Source: Paracoccaceae bacterium
GTDB lineage: Bacteria; Pseudomonadota; Alphaproteobacteria; Rhodobacterales; Rhodobacteraceae
Direction of reading: 5' to 3'
DNA: 64,000 bases
NCBI GenBank assembly: GCA_030148225.1
Contig: JASBTX010000033.1
Span: 62,001-126,000, forward strand
Part shown: positions 52,414 through 61,940 of the stretch, piece after piece
Numbering within the stretch: the first letter of the stretch is position 1
Layout of the letters: every line of letters begins with the position of its first letter
The notes under the pieces: generated by a model
Told to the model about the DNA's origin: nothing
Seen by the model: the letters and a program-made list of their open reading frames with translations, nothing else
Databases searched by the model: none
Program-made: the position numbers and the translations under genes

Positions 52414-53717
52414 CCGACCTTACACCACGCGAAATCGTCTCGGAACTGGACCGGTTCATCATCGGACAGCGGGATGCGAAACGCGCCGTTGCCGTCGCCC
52501 TGCGCAACCGTTGGCGGCGCAAACAGCTGGCGGCTGATCTGCGCGAGGAAGTCTATCCAAAGAATATCCTGATGATCGGGCCGACCGGCGTGGGCAAGAC
52601 GGAAATCAGCCGTCGTCTGGCCAGGCTTGCCCGGGCGCCATTCCTCAAGGTCGAGGCCACGAAATTTACCGAGGTTGGATATGTCGGGCGCGATGTGGAA
52701 CAGATCGTGCGCGATCTGGTCGATGCCGCCATCATTCAGACCCGCGAGATGATGCGCGAAGATGTGCGCGCGCGGGCGCATGAGGCCGCAGAAGAGCGCG
52801 TGCTTGCCGCCATCGCGGGCGAAAACGCGCGTCCCGCCACGCTGGACATGTTCCGCCGCAAGCTCAAGGCAGGCGAACTCGATGACACGGTCATCGAACT
52901 GGAGGTCAAGGATACACCCAAAGGCATGCCGATGTTTGAAATCCCGGGTCAGCCCGGTGCCAATATGGGGATGATGAATATCTCGGAAATGTTCGGCAAG
53001 GCATTCGGCCAGCAGACCGTGCGCAAGAAAATGACGGTGGCCGACAGCTATGACACCCTGATCGGGGAAGAGGCCGACAACCTGCTGGATGACGATACGG
53101 TCACGCAGGCCGCGCTGAGCGCGGTCGAGGAAAACGGCATCGTGTTTCTGGACGAGATCGATAAGGTCTGCGCCCGCAGCGACGCACGGGGCGCGGATGT
53201 CAGCCGTGAAGGCGTGCAGCGCGACCTCTTGCCCCTGATCGAGGGCACCACCGTTTCAACCAAGCATGGCCCGGTCAAGACGGACCATATCCTCTTTATC
53301 GCCTCGGGCGCCTTTCACATCGCCAAACCTTCGGACCTGCTGCCCGAATTGCAGGGCCGCCTGCCGATCCGGGTGGAACTGCGCGCGCTGACCGAAGAAG
53401 ATTTCGTGCGCATTCTGACCGAGACAGACAACGCCCTGACGCTTCAGTATTCCGCACTGATGAAGACAGAGGATGTCACGGTGACATTTAAGCCTGATGG
53501 CATCGCCGCGCTCGCCAAAATAGCCGCTGACGTTAATCAGGCGGTCGAAAATATCGGCGCCCGCAGGCTCTATACAGTGCTTGAGCGGGTGTTCGAGGAT
53601 CTCAGTTTTCACGCGCCCGACCGGTCAGGGGCCGAGATCGTGGTTGATGCGAAATTCGTCGATGAAAACCTGTCGGAACTGACCAAATCCACCGATGTCA
53701 GCCGCTACGTCCTTTAG
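52410..53717 (+). CDS. hslU: HslU, ATPase subunit of the HslUV protease
   Basis: The 435-residue AAA+ unfoldase has Walker [16 protein letters not shown], the GYVGRD pore loop, Walker [10 protein letters not shown], and the I-domain between (about residues 110-240). [25 protein letters not shown] and the C-terminal [16 protein letters not shown], which inserts into HslV, are intact. ATG at 52410 overlaps the membrane-protein stop codon. Confidence 0.98.
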   Translation: MTDLTPREIVSELDRFIIGQRDAKRAVAVALRNRWRRKQLAADLREEVYPKNILMIGPTGVGKTEISRRLARLARAPFLKVEATKFTEVGYVGRDVEQIVRDLVDAAIIQTREMMREDVRARAHEAAEERVLAAIAGENARPATLDMFRRKLKAGELDDTVIELEVKDTPKGMPMFEIPGQPGANMGMMNISEMFGKAFGQQTVRKKMTVADSYDTLIGEEADNLLDDDTVTQAALSAVEENGIVFLDEIDKVCARSDARGADVSREGVQRDLLPLIEGTTVSTKHGPVKTDHILFIASGAFHIAKPSDLLPELQGRLPIRVELRALTEEDFVRILTETDNALTLQYSALMKTEDVTVTFKPDGIAALAKIAADVNQAVENIGARRLYTVLERVFEDLSFHAPDRSGAEIVVDAKFVDENLSELTKSTDVSRYVL

Positions 53718-53772
53718 GGCTGTTCATTTCGGCAAAAACAGGTGAACAAAGGGGGTCATTCGCGGGTGTCCC

Positions 53773-55008
53773 TTGTCATTTCTCCTGTTCGTCATTCAGA
53801 ATTTCCGCTGGCTGATTGTCGGCGTATTGCTGGCTGTCGGCTCTTCGTTCGGACAGACGTTTTTCATATCCGTCTTCGCCGGTGATATTCAGCGTGATTT
53901 CGGGCTGAGCTATGGTCAGTGGGGCTGGACCTATACGGTGGGCACCGTCATCTCGGCCATCACGCTGATCTGGGCGGGCGTGCTGACCGATCTGGTCCGC
54001 GTACGTGTTCTGGGGCCAATCGTCGTGGTGGGCCTGTCACTCTCGTGCTTCTTCATGGCGCTCAATCAAAGCGCGGCTTTCCTGATACCGGCGGTGTTCC
54101 TGTTGCGCTTTACCGGTCAGGGCATGATGAGCCACCTCGGCGCCGTCGCCATGGCGCGCTGGTTCACCCGCAACCGGGGCAAGGCGCTGGCGCTGGCCAC
54201 TTTGGGCTACGCCCTGGGCGAGGCCACGCTGCCGCTGATATTCGTCTCGCTCAAACAGTCATATGACTGGCAGGTGCTTTGGATGATCGCCGGTACACTG
54301 GTCCTGATCCTCGCGCCGCTCCTGTTCTTCCTACTTAGGCAAGAGCGGACACCGCAGGCGATTTCCGGCGGCGACGCGCCGATGGGGCTGAACGGGCGTC
54401 ACTGGGATCGTCGTCAGGTGCTGGGGCATCTGCCCTTTTGGCTGTTGGCACCTGCGGTTCTGGGGCCCAGCGCATCAATCACGGCACTGTTTTTCCTGCA
54501 GGTCCACGTGGCCGAGGTCAAAGGCTGGTCGCATCTGGAAATCGTCTCACTCTTTCCGGTCTACAGCGGCCTGACCATCGCCTTTACCTTTATCGGTGGC
54601 TGGGCAATCGACCGCTGGAATGCCATCACACTGATGCCCTTTCTGCTGCTACCGGCAGCGGTTGGTTTTCTGGTGCTCAGCTTCACACCCGGCCTTTATG
54701 GCGGGGCCATCGGCTTTGCCATTATCGGCATGACCTCGGGCATGAACGCAACCGTGCCCAGCGCGTTCTGGGCCGAACTGTACGGCACGCGTCATTTGGG
54801 CGCGATCAAGGCCATGGCCGCGGCGATCATGGTATTCGGTTCGGCAATCGGGCCGGGGATCACCGGATTTTTCATAGATCGCGGTATCGATTTCGCGGGT
54901 CAGATGATCTTTGTCTCGCTCTATCTGGTGATGGCGGCGGGACTGGCGGCAATCAGCGTTGCCATGGTGCGCCGGGGCCTACCCGTGCCGGGAGAGATAG
55001 ACATATAG
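53773..55008 (+). CDS. Major facilitator superfamily transporter
   Basis: The 411-residue protein has about twelve membrane segments and the MFS pattern of a long cytoplasmic loop after segment 6 (about residues 190-215). GILTDL..RVRVLGP matches the A-motif position in modified form, and GQGMMSHLGAVAMARWF is typical of monocarboxylate/oxalate-type MFS proteins. Substrate unknown. The start appears to be TTG at 53773, as no in-frame ATG or GTG lies nearby. Its end overlaps the convergent smr gene by 30 bases. Confidence 0.87.
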   Translation: MSFLLFVIQNFRWLIVGVLLAVGSSFGQTFFISVFAGDIQRDFGLSYGQWGWTYTVGTVISAITLIWAGVLTDLVRVRVLGPIVVVGLSLSCFFMALNQSAAFLIPAVFLLRFTGQGMMSHLGAVAMARWFTRNRGKALALATLGYALGEATLPLIFVSLKQSYDWQVLWMIAGTLVLILAPLLFFLLRQERTPQAISGGDAPMGLNGRHWDRRQVLGHLPFWLLAPAVLGPSASITALFFLQVHVAEVKGWSHLEIVSLFPVYSGLTIAFTFIGGWAIDRWNAITLMPFLLLPAAVGFLVLSFTPGLYGGAIGFAIIGMTSGMNATVPSAFWAELYGTRHLGAIKAMAAAIMVFGSAIGPGITGFFIDRGIDFAGQMIFVSLYLVMAAGLAAISVAMVRRGLPVPGEIDI

Positions 55009-55554
55009 CGCCCCGCCGCCACCATGACGGGGATGCGCCTCGGCGATTTGCAGCACGACCCGCGACAGCGGCGCCATTTTCAGCCATTGTGGCTCGTTGT
55101 GACGCAGGATGCCGGTTCTGACGGGGATCGGCCCCTCGTCGTAATTCACACGCCCCTTGCCCGTGATCACCAGAACCAGCCGATGACCCCGCGCATGTGC
55201 AGTCAGAATGAAATCGTTGAGCTCATGATGCGCCTCGGTCTGGGTCATGCCGTGCAGATCGATACGCGCGTCCGGCTTCATCTTGCCACGCGACAGACGA
55301 TCGAATGTCTTTTTATCCATCCTCAGCGGCGCCGCTCGTTTGGCATTTGGCGCGTTTACCGCCCCGGTTGCCGGTTTTCCGGCTGCCGTCTTTCTGACCG
55401 GTGCAGCCCTGGCGGGTTTGGGCTTGCCACCGGGCGGGGGCGGTGCGTGATCAGGTGCGATCACAGCCGTCGGCCTCAGCGGCGTGGCCGAGGCCCGCAC
55501 CTTGTCCCAGAGCGTTCGGTCATCTTCGCTCAGATGGCGTGTCTTTCTGGCCAA
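54979..55554 (-). CDS. Smr domain protein
   Basis: The 191-residue protein has a basic, proline/alanine-rich N-terminal half and a C-terminal Smr (MutS2-type) domain with DARIDLHGMTQTEAHHELNDF and VITGKGR. Smr domains nick branched DNA or cut RNA. The start is a TTG at 55554 giving MARKTRHLSEDDRTLW, two bases after the mltA stop, so translation is probably coupled to mltA. Confidence 0.9.
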   Translation of the reverse strand: MARKTRHLSEDDRTLWDKVRASATPLRPTAVIAPDHAPPPPGGKPKPARAAPVRKTAAGKPATGAVNAPNAKRAAPLRMDKKTFDRLSRGKMKPDARIDLHGMTQTEAHHELNDFILTAHARGHRLVLVITGKGRVNYDEGPIPVRTGILRHNEPQWLKMAPLSRVVLQIAEAHPRHGGGGALYVYLSRHG

Positions 55555-55556
55555 TG

Positions 55557-56591
55557 TCAGCCCTCTGGTGCCAGCGAATAGGCCAGATCAATGGGCAACA
55601 GCACGATCATCCGGCCCGTATCCCGTATCCGGCCCGCATCGCGCCCGGCCTTGTTGCCGGTGCCATAGAACAGATCGGCGCGCTGTGCACCCTTGATGGC
55701 CGATCCCGTATCCTGCGCGATCATCAGTCGTCTGAGTGGCCTTGCGCCCTTTTTCTCGATCCAGACGGGCGCACCCAGCGGCGTGAATTCCGGGTCCACC
55801 GCCACGGTTCTGAGTGTCGAAATCGAACGGTTCATCGCGCCAAGCGGCCCGGCCTCGGGCGGGACGCCCCGGACCTCTCGGAAAAACACATAGGACGGGT
55901 TCGTCTGCAGCAATTCGCGACCCGCCTCGGGATTGCGTATCACCCAGTTGCGTATCACCGCGGCCGACACCTGCGACGACTGGTAAATTCCCCGCCGGAC
56001 AAGCTCTTGTCCTATCGAGCGGTAGCGGCGGCCATTATTGCCGCTATAGCCCACCCGGATCATACTGCCATCCGGCAGCCGAATGCGCCCCGATCCCTGA
56101 ACATGCAGAAACAATGCGTCCACCGGATTATCGACCCAGGCAATTTCCAGCCCCCGCCCGTCAAGCAGGCCGTCTTCCTCGATCTGTTTGCGGGTCTTCC
56201 AGACGCCCCGGGCTTCGGGCGGTTTGCGATAGATCGGATAACGATAACGGCTGGTTTTGACGCGTGATCCGCTGAGCTCTGGCTCAAAATATCCGGTGAA
56301 CAGCGCCCGCTCATGTTCGTTGACGATGACGGGGCGGAAAAACAGTTCGAAATAGGCTTTGGCCTCGGGTCCCTGCTGTGCCAGCGCACATAGTGGCCCC
56401 CAGGTCTCGGCGTCCAGATCCGTACAGGTATTCAGGAATGCCTCAAGCGCTTCCTGATGCTCATCCAGTTCCCAGCCATCAAGTTCGCGGAATTCAAGAA
56501 GCCGGTAACTCGTCTCGGCTGTGGCAAAGGTAGGGACGACGCCGCTGAACGCAGCGAACAATAGGGTGATCGCGCCGCGAAACGCGGTCAT
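55557..56591 (-). CDS. mltA: Membrane-bound lytic murein transglycosylase A
   Basis: The 344-residue exported enzyme of the MltA/3D family has a signal sequence (ITLLFAAFSGVVPTFATA), the conserved FTGYFEPELSGS, FLHVQGSGRIRLPDG, and the 3D motif with catalytic Asp in AQDTGSAIKGAQRADLFYGTG. It lies in tim44 - mltA - smr, with a 4-base overlap with tim44. Confidence 0.96.
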   Translation of the reverse strand: MTAFRGAITLLFAAFSGVVPTFATAETSYRLLEFRELDGWELDEHQEALEAFLNTCTDLDAETWGPLCALAQQGPEAKAYFELFFRPVIVNEHERALFTGYFEPELSGSRVKTSRYRYPIYRKPPEARGVWKTRKQIEEDGLLDGRGLEIAWVDNPVDALFLHVQGSGRIRLPDGSMIRVGYSGNNGRRYRSIGQELVRRGIYQSSQVSAAVIRNWVIRNPEAGRELLQTNPSYVFFREVRGVPPEAGPLGAMNRSISTLRTVAVDPEFTPLGAPVWIEKKGARPLRRLMIAQDTGSAIKGAQRADLFYGTGNKAGRDAGRIRDTGRMIVLLPIDLAYSLAPEG

Positions 56592-57253
56592 CCGCCCGTT
56601 GCGACGAGCCGCCAGTTCGGATTGTCCGATCCCATGCCCCGGGCAAATGTCCAGACATCCTTTTGCCGCTTCACGGTTTTGGCGTCGCCTTCGACAATCT
56701 CGCCCTCGGCATTCTTGACGACCGAGGTCAGTTCGCCCACGAACTTGACCGAGATCTCGGCATCACCGTCGGTCGTGTTGAACCGAGCATTCTGAATGGC
56801 CATTTCGCGAATGCCGACAAAGGTCGCGTCGATGCTCAGGCCCTGATCCTCGCGCGCGGCGACAACTTCGACAAAGCTTTCCATGACCTCGTCAGCCAGA
56901 AACGGCTCGATCGATTGCAGATCGCCCCGCTCGAAGGCCATCAGAATCATCTCATACGCGCCCTTGGCACCGTCCAGAAAATCACCCACGTGGAATGACG
57001 GCTCGACCTTCTTCATCATCCGCAGCGCTGTCGCCGTTTCGCTGTCGGTATCGACATAATCGCCAACCTCATCCTCGGCGCCGCCCTCGATCACCTCAAA
57101 CTCAGGCTTTTGTTCGGCCCGCGACTCCGCCTGATCAATCGGGATTGGCGGTTTCTCGAACCCCTCTCTTGTACCCAACACGCTGCGCAGGCGCATGATC
57201 AGGAACACGGCGATGCCCGCAAGAACCAGCAGTTGGATCAAACCAGAATTCAT
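56588..57253 (-). CDS. Tim44/TimA-like domain protein, membrane anchored
   Basis: The 221-residue protein has one N-terminal membrane helix (IQLLVLAGIAVFLIMRL), an acidic linker and a C-terminal Tim44-like domain (about residues 75-220: FHVGDFLDGAKGAYEMILMAFERGDLQSIEPFLADEVMESF). Bacterial relatives (TimA) are inner-membrane proteins of uncertain role, related to the mitochondrial import motor subunit. ATG at 57253 fits, with AAAGG upstream; an open frame continues upstream without similarity. It lies opposite secB/fxsA, a conserved alphaproteobacterial neighbourhood. Confidence 0.93.
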   Translation of the reverse strand: MNSGLIQLLVLAGIAVFLIMRLRSVLGTREGFEKPPIPIDQAESRAEQKPEFEVIEGGAEDEVGDYVDTDSETATALRMMKKVEPSFHVGDFLDGAKGAYEMILMAFERGDLQSIEPFLADEVMESFVEVVAAREDQGLSIDATFVGIREMAIQNARFNTTDGDAEISVKFVGELTSVVKNAEGEIVEGDAKTVKRQKDVWTFARGMGSDNPNWRLVATGG

Positions 57254-57362
57254 ATAGGCGGCCTTTCTGACGGAAAAACATGGTATCAGGTCTACACCGC
57301 ACATATGTAAGTCACGCTTGGGGTCAAGTCCACCGTGACCCACATGACGAAAGGCAGGAAAA

Positions 57363-57830
57363 ATGTGGTTATTTGCGGCATTTGTCGCCGTCCCGATCAT
57401 CGAAATCGCGCTATTCATCCAGGTTGGCGGTGCAATTGGGCTTTGGCCGACACTGGCCATCGTGATCCTGACGGCGATCATCGGTACATATCTGGTACGT
57501 ACCCAGGGGTTGCTGGCGCTCAATCAGATCAGCCGCTCGTTCAATGAATTGCGCAATCCCGCCGAACCTTTGGCGCACGGGGCCATGATTCTGGTTGCAG
57601 GGGCGCTTTTGCTGACGCCCGGGTTTTTCACCGACGGGGTCGGCTTTGCCCTGCTTCTGCCGCCTGTCAGGGCAATGGTTTACCGGTATCTCAGCAGCCG
57701 CATGGCAGCGGGCGAGGTTCGGTTTCAGTCTGGGTTCCGGCCACCACATGATCCGAACGTCATCGATGGCGAATACGAAGAGGTCAAGCCGCGCAACACC
57801 AGCGGTCCTTCGGGCTGGACCAAGCATTGA
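57363..57830 (+). CDS. fxsA: FxsA family membrane protein
   Basis: The 155-residue protein has three to four membrane segments and the conserved FxsA core: FAAFVAVPIIEIALFIQVG, GTYLVRTQG, and GALLLTPGFFTDGVGFALLLPPVR. In E. coli FxsA overproduction relieves F-plasmid-mediated T7 exclusion; the normal role is unknown. It precedes secB by 54 bases. Confidence 0.93.
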   Translation: MWLFAAFVAVPIIEIALFIQVGGAIGLWPTLAIVILTAIIGTYLVRTQGLLALNQISRSFNELRNPAEPLAHGAMILVAGALLLTPGFFTDGVGFALLLPPVRAMVYRYLSSRMAAGEVRFQSGFRPPHDPNVIDGEYEEVKPRNTSGPSGWTKH

Positions 57831-57884
57831 GGTGCTTCACATAGCCTGATAGGAGACCGCAAAACCATCCCTCAGGAGATTACG

Positions 57885-58370
57885 ATGGCCGAAGCAAAAA
57901 ACGGCGCGGATGCCCCGGCGAACAGCCTGCCGCAGATGAAAATTCTGGGCCAGTTCATCCGGGATCTGTCATTCGAGAATATTGCCGCCCAGAAGGGTGG
58001 TGAAGGTCATGTCGACCCGGACATTCAGGTGCAGGTGAACCTCGATGCGCGCAAACGGGGCGAGTATCAGTATGATGTATCGACCAAACTCAAGGTCGAG
58101 GCGCTGAACAAGTCCGACAAGAAACCGGTCTTCGTGCTCGAGATCGACTATGCCGGGATATTTCACATTGAAAATATCGCCGACGAGCAGTTGCACCCTT
58201 ATCTGCTGATTGAATGTCCGCGCATGCTGTTTCCCTTTCTGCGCCGCATCGTCAGCGATGTTTCGCGCGATGGCGGATTTCCTCCGCTCAACCTGGAAAA
58301 CATTGATTTCGTGGCGCTTTATCGCCAGCAACTGGCCAAGATGGCCGAGGCGAAATCAGCTGAGGCCTAG
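57885..58370 (+). CDS. secB: Protein-export chaperone SecB
   Basis: The 161-residue tetrameric chaperone holds preproteins unfolded and hands them to SecA. The core reads MKILGQFIRDLSFENIAAQ, VLEIDYAGIFHIENI, LLIECPRMLFPFLRRIVSDVSRDGGFPPL and NIDFVALYRQQL, all typical. AGGAGA precedes the ATG. It converges with dnaQ with a 4-base overlap. Confidence 0.97.
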   Translation: MAEAKNGADAPANSLPQMKILGQFIRDLSFENIAAQKGGEGHVDPDIQVQVNLDARKRGEYQYDVSTKLKVEALNKSDKKPVFVLEIDYAGIFHIENIADEQLHPYLLIECPRMLFPFLRRIVSDVSRDGGFPPLNLENIDFVALYRQQLAKMAEAKSAEA

Positions 58371-59059
58371 CGTATCTGCCAGAGGGGCGCATCGCCAAGC
58401 GTTTTGACGAAGGCCGCATGCGCCTTGCGCTCTTCCTCGGTCAGCAGGGGGGGCAGGGGCGCCGGCCGCTTTCGTGTCTGTCCGCCGATACCGGATCCGG
58501 CCCGACCCGCGGCAGTGCCGCCGCTTGACAGCGCAAAGTCGGGCTGCCTGCCACCCACCAGCTCCAGATAAACTTCTGCCAGTATCTCGGAATCCAGCAA
58601 CGCGCCGTGTTTTTCCCGGGCCGAATTGTCGATGGCAAATCTGCGGCAGAGCGCGTCCAGCGACGCCGGAGAGCCGGGAAATTTCTTGCGCGCGATCAGC
58701 AGCGTATCGATCGCCTGATGTGCGGGTAGTTTGCTCAGCCCCGCCCAGCCCAGCTCAGCATTCAGGAACTTCATGTCAAAACTGGCATTGTGGATCACCA
58801 GCGGCGCATCCTGCACAAATTCCAGAAAGGCCTGCCCGATTTCACGGAAGACGGGCTTGTCGGCCAGAAATTCATCGCCCAGCCCGTGCACCTCAAAAGC
58901 TTCGGCAGGCATGGTGCGTTCGGGATTGATATATTGATGATAGGTGTTGCCGGTCGGCAGATGGTTAAAAAGCTCAACCGCCCCGATCTCGACGATGCGG
59001 TCACCGTCTTCGGGTGAGAATCCCGTGGTCTCTGTATCAAGAACGATCTCACGCATCAT
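58367..59059 (-). CDS. dnaQ: DNA polymerase III epsilon subunit
   Basis: The 230-residue proofreading 3'-5' exonuclease of the replicative polymerase has Exo I LDTETTG, Exo II VIHNASFDMKFLN and Exo III EKHGALLDSEILAEVYLEL. The linker and C-terminal part bind the alpha subunit. It overlaps coaE by 11 bases in the coaE-dnaQ unit. Two adjacent ATGs (59059 and 59056) are possible starts. Confidence 0.96.
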   Translation of the reverse strand: MMREIVLDTETTGFSPEDGDRIVEIGAVELFNHLPTGNTYHQYINPERTMPAEAFEVHGLGDEFLADKPVFREIGQAFLEFVQDAPLVIHNASFDMKFLNAELGWAGLSKLPAHQAIDTLLIARKKFPGSPASLDALCRRFAIDNSAREKHGALLDSEILAEVYLELVGGRQPDFALSSGGTAAGRAGSGIGGQTRKRPAPLPPLLTEEERKAHAAFVKTLGDAPLWQIR

Positions 59060-59657
59060 TCAATCCTGATTTTATTCGTTCCATGATTTTGTCTACATCA
59101 CGGGTAGCCTTGTCCATATCCGTTGTGTCGACAATGAAATCGGCGCGCCTGCGTTTCTCTGCATCCGGCAATTGCCGCGCCAGAATATCCAGAAAATGGG
59201 CCTTGGTCATTCCCGGTCGCGCCATGACGCGCTCTTCCTGTAGCGCGGCTGGCGCCGAGGCGACCACGATCACGTCAAATTGCGATTCCGCACCGGTTTC
59301 AAAAAGGAGCGGGATGTCAAACAACAGGATGTCGTCGCCCTTTTCTGTTCTGTCCCGCAAAAAAGTTGCCCGGTCTGCCGCAACCAAAGGATGGACAATG
59401 GTTTCCAGCGTTTTCAGTACCGATTTGTCATTTACTATCAACGACTTTAGCTTCTCCCGATCCACGGCATCATCAATGACAGCTTCGGGAAATCGCTCTC
59501 TGATCGGGGCGACGGCTGTACCACCCGCGGCGTAAAGACGATGAACCGCCGCATCCGCATCCCAGACCGCGACACCATATCGGGCAAATATCTGTGCCGT
59601 CGTCGATTTGCCCATGCCAACCGAGCCCGTCAGGCTGATCAGAACCGGTGACCTCAT
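59049..59657 (-). CDS. coaE: Dephospho-CoA kinase
   Basis: The 202-residue P-loop kinase performs the last step of coenzyme A synthesis. ISLTGSVGMGKSTTAQIF is the Walker A region. WDADAAVHRLY, FDIPLLFETGAE and the RADFIVDT segment are typical of CoaE. It overlaps aroE by 4 bases. Confidence 0.96.
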   Translation of the reverse strand: MRSPVLISLTGSVGMGKSTTAQIFARYGVAVWDADAAVHRLYAAGGTAVAPIRERFPEAVIDDAVDREKLKSLIVNDKSVLKTLETIVHPLVAADRATFLRDRTEKGDDILLFDIPLLFETGAESQFDVIVVASAPAALQEERVMARPGMTKAHFLDILARQLPDAEKRRRADFIVDTTDMDKATRDVDKIMERIKSGLNDA

Positions 59658-60490
59658 TCGCCCAGCACCGCGCGCCTGAGCCCGTCATCAACCACCGGCC
59701 TTTGGCCGAACCAGCGTTCAAATCCCGGCGCCGCCTGAAAAAGCAACATGCCCAGCCCGTCAACCGTGGTACAGCCATGGGCCCGCGCATCCATCAGGAA
59801 CTTGGTATCCAGCGGTGTATAGACAATATCGGTAACGACGGCCTGCGGCGACAAACCATCCAGCGGAATGCGTATCTGACCCTGCCCCGACATGCCAAGC
59901 GCGGTCGTATTCGCTACAAGCGTTGCGCCATCCATCGCATCGCCTGCTTGAACCCAGTCATAGACAACCACGCGGCGCCCGAATTCGCGCTGCAATTGAT
60001 CGGCGCGCGGCCGCGTTCGGTTGGTCAGCCGAATCTCGGGTGTTCCCGCATCCAGCAGGGCCGACAGCACCGCCCGTGCCGCACCGCCCGCACCAATCAG
60101 CGTGGCCGGCCCCGACCGTGCAGACCAGCCTGGGGCGCTTTGACGTAGGTTCTCGATAAACCCGTAACCATCTGTATTGTCGCCATGAATCTTACCGTCA
60201 TCGCGAAAGATCAGCGTATTTGCCGCACCGATCAGCGCTGCGCGATCCGTCACGTGATCGGCCAGTTCCAGAACACGCTCTTTATGCGGGATGGTGACGT
60301 TGACACCCTTGAAACCCATCCGGGGCAGCATTTTCAGAACATCCGCCAGTTCATCCGGGGGAACGTCAATGGGAATGTAATACCCCTCGATCCCGTATTT
60401 CCTCAGCCAATAGCCGTGCAGAACCGGTGATTTGCTGTGCGCAATAGGGTGTCCCAGAACACCGGCCAGCGGAATACGTCTGTCTGTCAT
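59654..60490 (-). CDS. aroE: Shikimate dehydrogenase
   Basis: The 278-residue NADP-dependent enzyme catalyses dehydroshikimate to shikimate. HSKSPVLHGYWL, NVTIPHKE (catalytic Lys), NTDGYGF (Asp) and GAGGAARAVLSAL (nucleotide binding) are present. It is in the maf-aroE-coaE-dnaQ unit with 4-base overlaps on both sides. Confidence 0.97.
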   Translation of the reverse strand: MTDRRIPLAGVLGHPIAHSKSPVLHGYWLRKYGIEGYYIPIDVPPDELADVLKMLPRMGFKGVNVTIPHKERVLELADHVTDRAALIGAANTLIFRDDGKIHGDNTDGYGFIENLRQSAPGWSARSGPATLIGAGGAARAVLSALLDAGTPEIRLTNRTRPRADQLQREFGRRVVVYDWVQAGDAMDGATLVANTTALGMSGQGQIRIPLDGLSPQAVVTDIVYTPLDTKFLMDARAHGCTTVDGLGMLLFQAAPGFERWFGQRPVVDDGLRRAVLGE

Positions 60491-61086
60491 CCTTCAAGTA
60501 TTCCCTTTTGCGTCAGGAACGACAACAGGTCAGTCAGCGGCATTCCAAGAACCGAAAAATAGTCGCCTTCGATTCGTGAAAACAGCCGCACACCTTCAGC
60601 TTCGATCTGATAGCAGCCGACACAGGCACCGATACCGGGCCAGTTTCGGCCGACATAGGCATCAATATAGCCCGGCGACAGCGTTCGCATCGTCATTCTG
60701 ACCGTTCTGACCTGTCGCCAGACCGGCGCGCCATCGTCATAAACCACAGCTGCCGAAAACAGGTGGTGCGTTTTCCCGGAGAGATTTCGGAGTTGTTCTT
60801 TTGCGTCAGTTTGGGACGACGGTTTTTCAAGCAGCTGACTATCACATTCAAGGATCTGATCCGATCCGATCACGATGGATTCCGGGGATTTTTCAGCGAT
60901 CTTGCGGGCTTTGTACTCGGCCAGCGTATCGGCAATATCACGTGCGCGGGCCTGTTCCTGAACCAGCGCCGCTCGGATGGCGTGTTCATCTACTCGCGCT
61001 GGCCGCACGGTGAAATTGACCCCGGCATTCTGGAACATCTTTTGGCGGATTTCCGACATCGAGGCCAGGATGATCGGTTTCGTCAT
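60487..61086 (-). CDS. maf: Maf-family nucleoside triphosphate pyrophosphatase
   Basis: The 199-residue protein hydrolyses non-canonical or pyrimidine nucleoside triphosphates to monophosphates. ILASMSEIRQKMFQNAGVNF at the N-terminus, VIGSDQILECD, DAKEQLRNLSGKTHHLFSAAVV and IEAEGVRLFSRIEGDYFSVLGMPL are family signatures. It is first in the leftward maf-aroE-coaE-dnaQ unit and borders the putative origin. Confidence 0.95.
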   Translation of the reverse strand: MTKPIILASMSEIRQKMFQNAGVNFTVRPARVDEHAIRAALVQEQARARDIADTLAEYKARKIAEKSPESIVIGSDQILECDSQLLEKPSSQTDAKEQLRNLSGKTHHLFSAAVVYDDGAPVWRQVRTVRMTMRTLSPGYIDAYVGRNWPGIGACVGCYQIEAEGVRLFSRIEGDYFSVLGMPLTDLLSFLTQKGILEG

Positions 61087-61487
61087 GGGATAATATTGGG
61101 GTTAACTCTTGTGGAACCATCTGGACTGTTTTCGAACTGTAAACAGGATTTCCGGGAACCACAATTTCCGCTGAATCCATACCCCGCCTGATCACAATCT
61201 GTGCACCTTGGGTAAAAACATCCCCCGAATGTATAATGCGAATTTATCCGTGATACGTCTATAAATCATACAGAAATTTAAGCGCCAGATTTAGTTATTT
61301 ACATAATGAAAACAAATAATTACTCGGTAACCATCAGATTTATCCCCATCGGTGAATTGAATAAATTTCCGGCATCACCAGCTGTGCATGATGATCTTAT
61401 CCCTGTTATCCACTGCCCCTACATCATCAACATCTTTTCTTTCTCTTTTCTTTATTTAAGAGGATAGGACGGAACAGACGGGTTCAT
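61087..61487. other. Candidate chromosomal replication origin (oriC)
   Basis: This 401-base gap carries no gene and separates leftward maf-aroE-coaE-dnaQ from rightward hemJ-rho-mnmE. It is AT-rich in its middle: 61261-61320 has only 13 G/C in 60 bases. Three 8-of-9 matches to the DnaA box TTATNCACA are visible: TTATCCCCA at 61340, TTATCCACT at 61406, and TGTGCATGA (reverse strand) at 61383. Weaker TTATCC-starting matches are at 61244 and 61397. In Caulobacter the origin lies beside the same maf-aroE-coaE-dnaQ-secB order. The promoter of hemJ must also be here, so some AT-richness has another explanation. Confidence 0.6.
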
Positions 61488-61940
61488 ATGACCGATTTGC
61501 TTTTGACAATTTACCCATGGGTCAAATCGCTGCACGTGATCGCGGTGATTTCCTGGATGGCAGGTATGTTCTATCTGCCCAGGCTCTTTGTCTACCATGA
61601 AGAAAGGGTTAAGGCCGGTTCGGATACTGATGATCTGTTCAAGACGATGGAATATCGTTTACTCAAGATTATCATCAATCCCGCGATGACCGCGACATGG
61701 ATCTTTGGCCTGATCATGGTGTTCACGCCGGGGATCATCGATTGGTCGGCGATCTGGCCCTATACCAAGGCCGCGGCGGTTCTGGCGATGTCGGCATTCC
61801 ATGGCTGGCTGGTCACCCGGCAAAAGGAGTTTGCCGATGGCCAGAACCGTTTTACCGGGCGTCAGTACCGGATCGCCAACGAAGTGCCGACGGTGCTGAT
61901 GGTGATCATCGTCATTTCAATTATCGCGCGCCCGTTCTGA
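61488..61940 (+). CDS. hemJ: Protoporphyrinogen oxidase HemJ
   Basis: The 150-residue membrane protein of the UPF0093/HemJ family oxidises protoporphyrinogen IX to protoporphyrin IX in haem synthesis. KSLHVIAVISWMAGMFYLPRLFVYH contains the conserved His. YRLLKIIINPAMTATWIFGL and the C-terminal GRQYRIANEVPTVLMVIIVISII complete a four-helix layout. AAGAGGATAGG lies 16-26 bases before the ATG. It is the first rightward gene beside the putative origin. Confidence 0.95.
   Translation: MTDLLLTIYPWVKSLHVIAVISWMAGMFYLPRLFVYHEERVKAGSDTDDLFKTMEYRLLKIIINPAMTATWIFGLIMVFTPGIIDWSAIWPYTKAAAVLAMSAFHGWLVTRQKEFADGQNRFTGRQYRIANEVPTVLMVIIVISIIARPF

Noticed and set aside
53718-53765. Terminator after hslU (TGTTCA / TGAACA)
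   Set aside because: Arms are six A/T-rich pairs with a long loop and no T-run, too weak to call.
61087-61487. CtrA binding sites (TTAA-N7-TTAA) in the candidate origin, as in Caulobacter
   Set aside because: I looked for the full motif and found only single TTAA half-sites without the second copy at the right distance.
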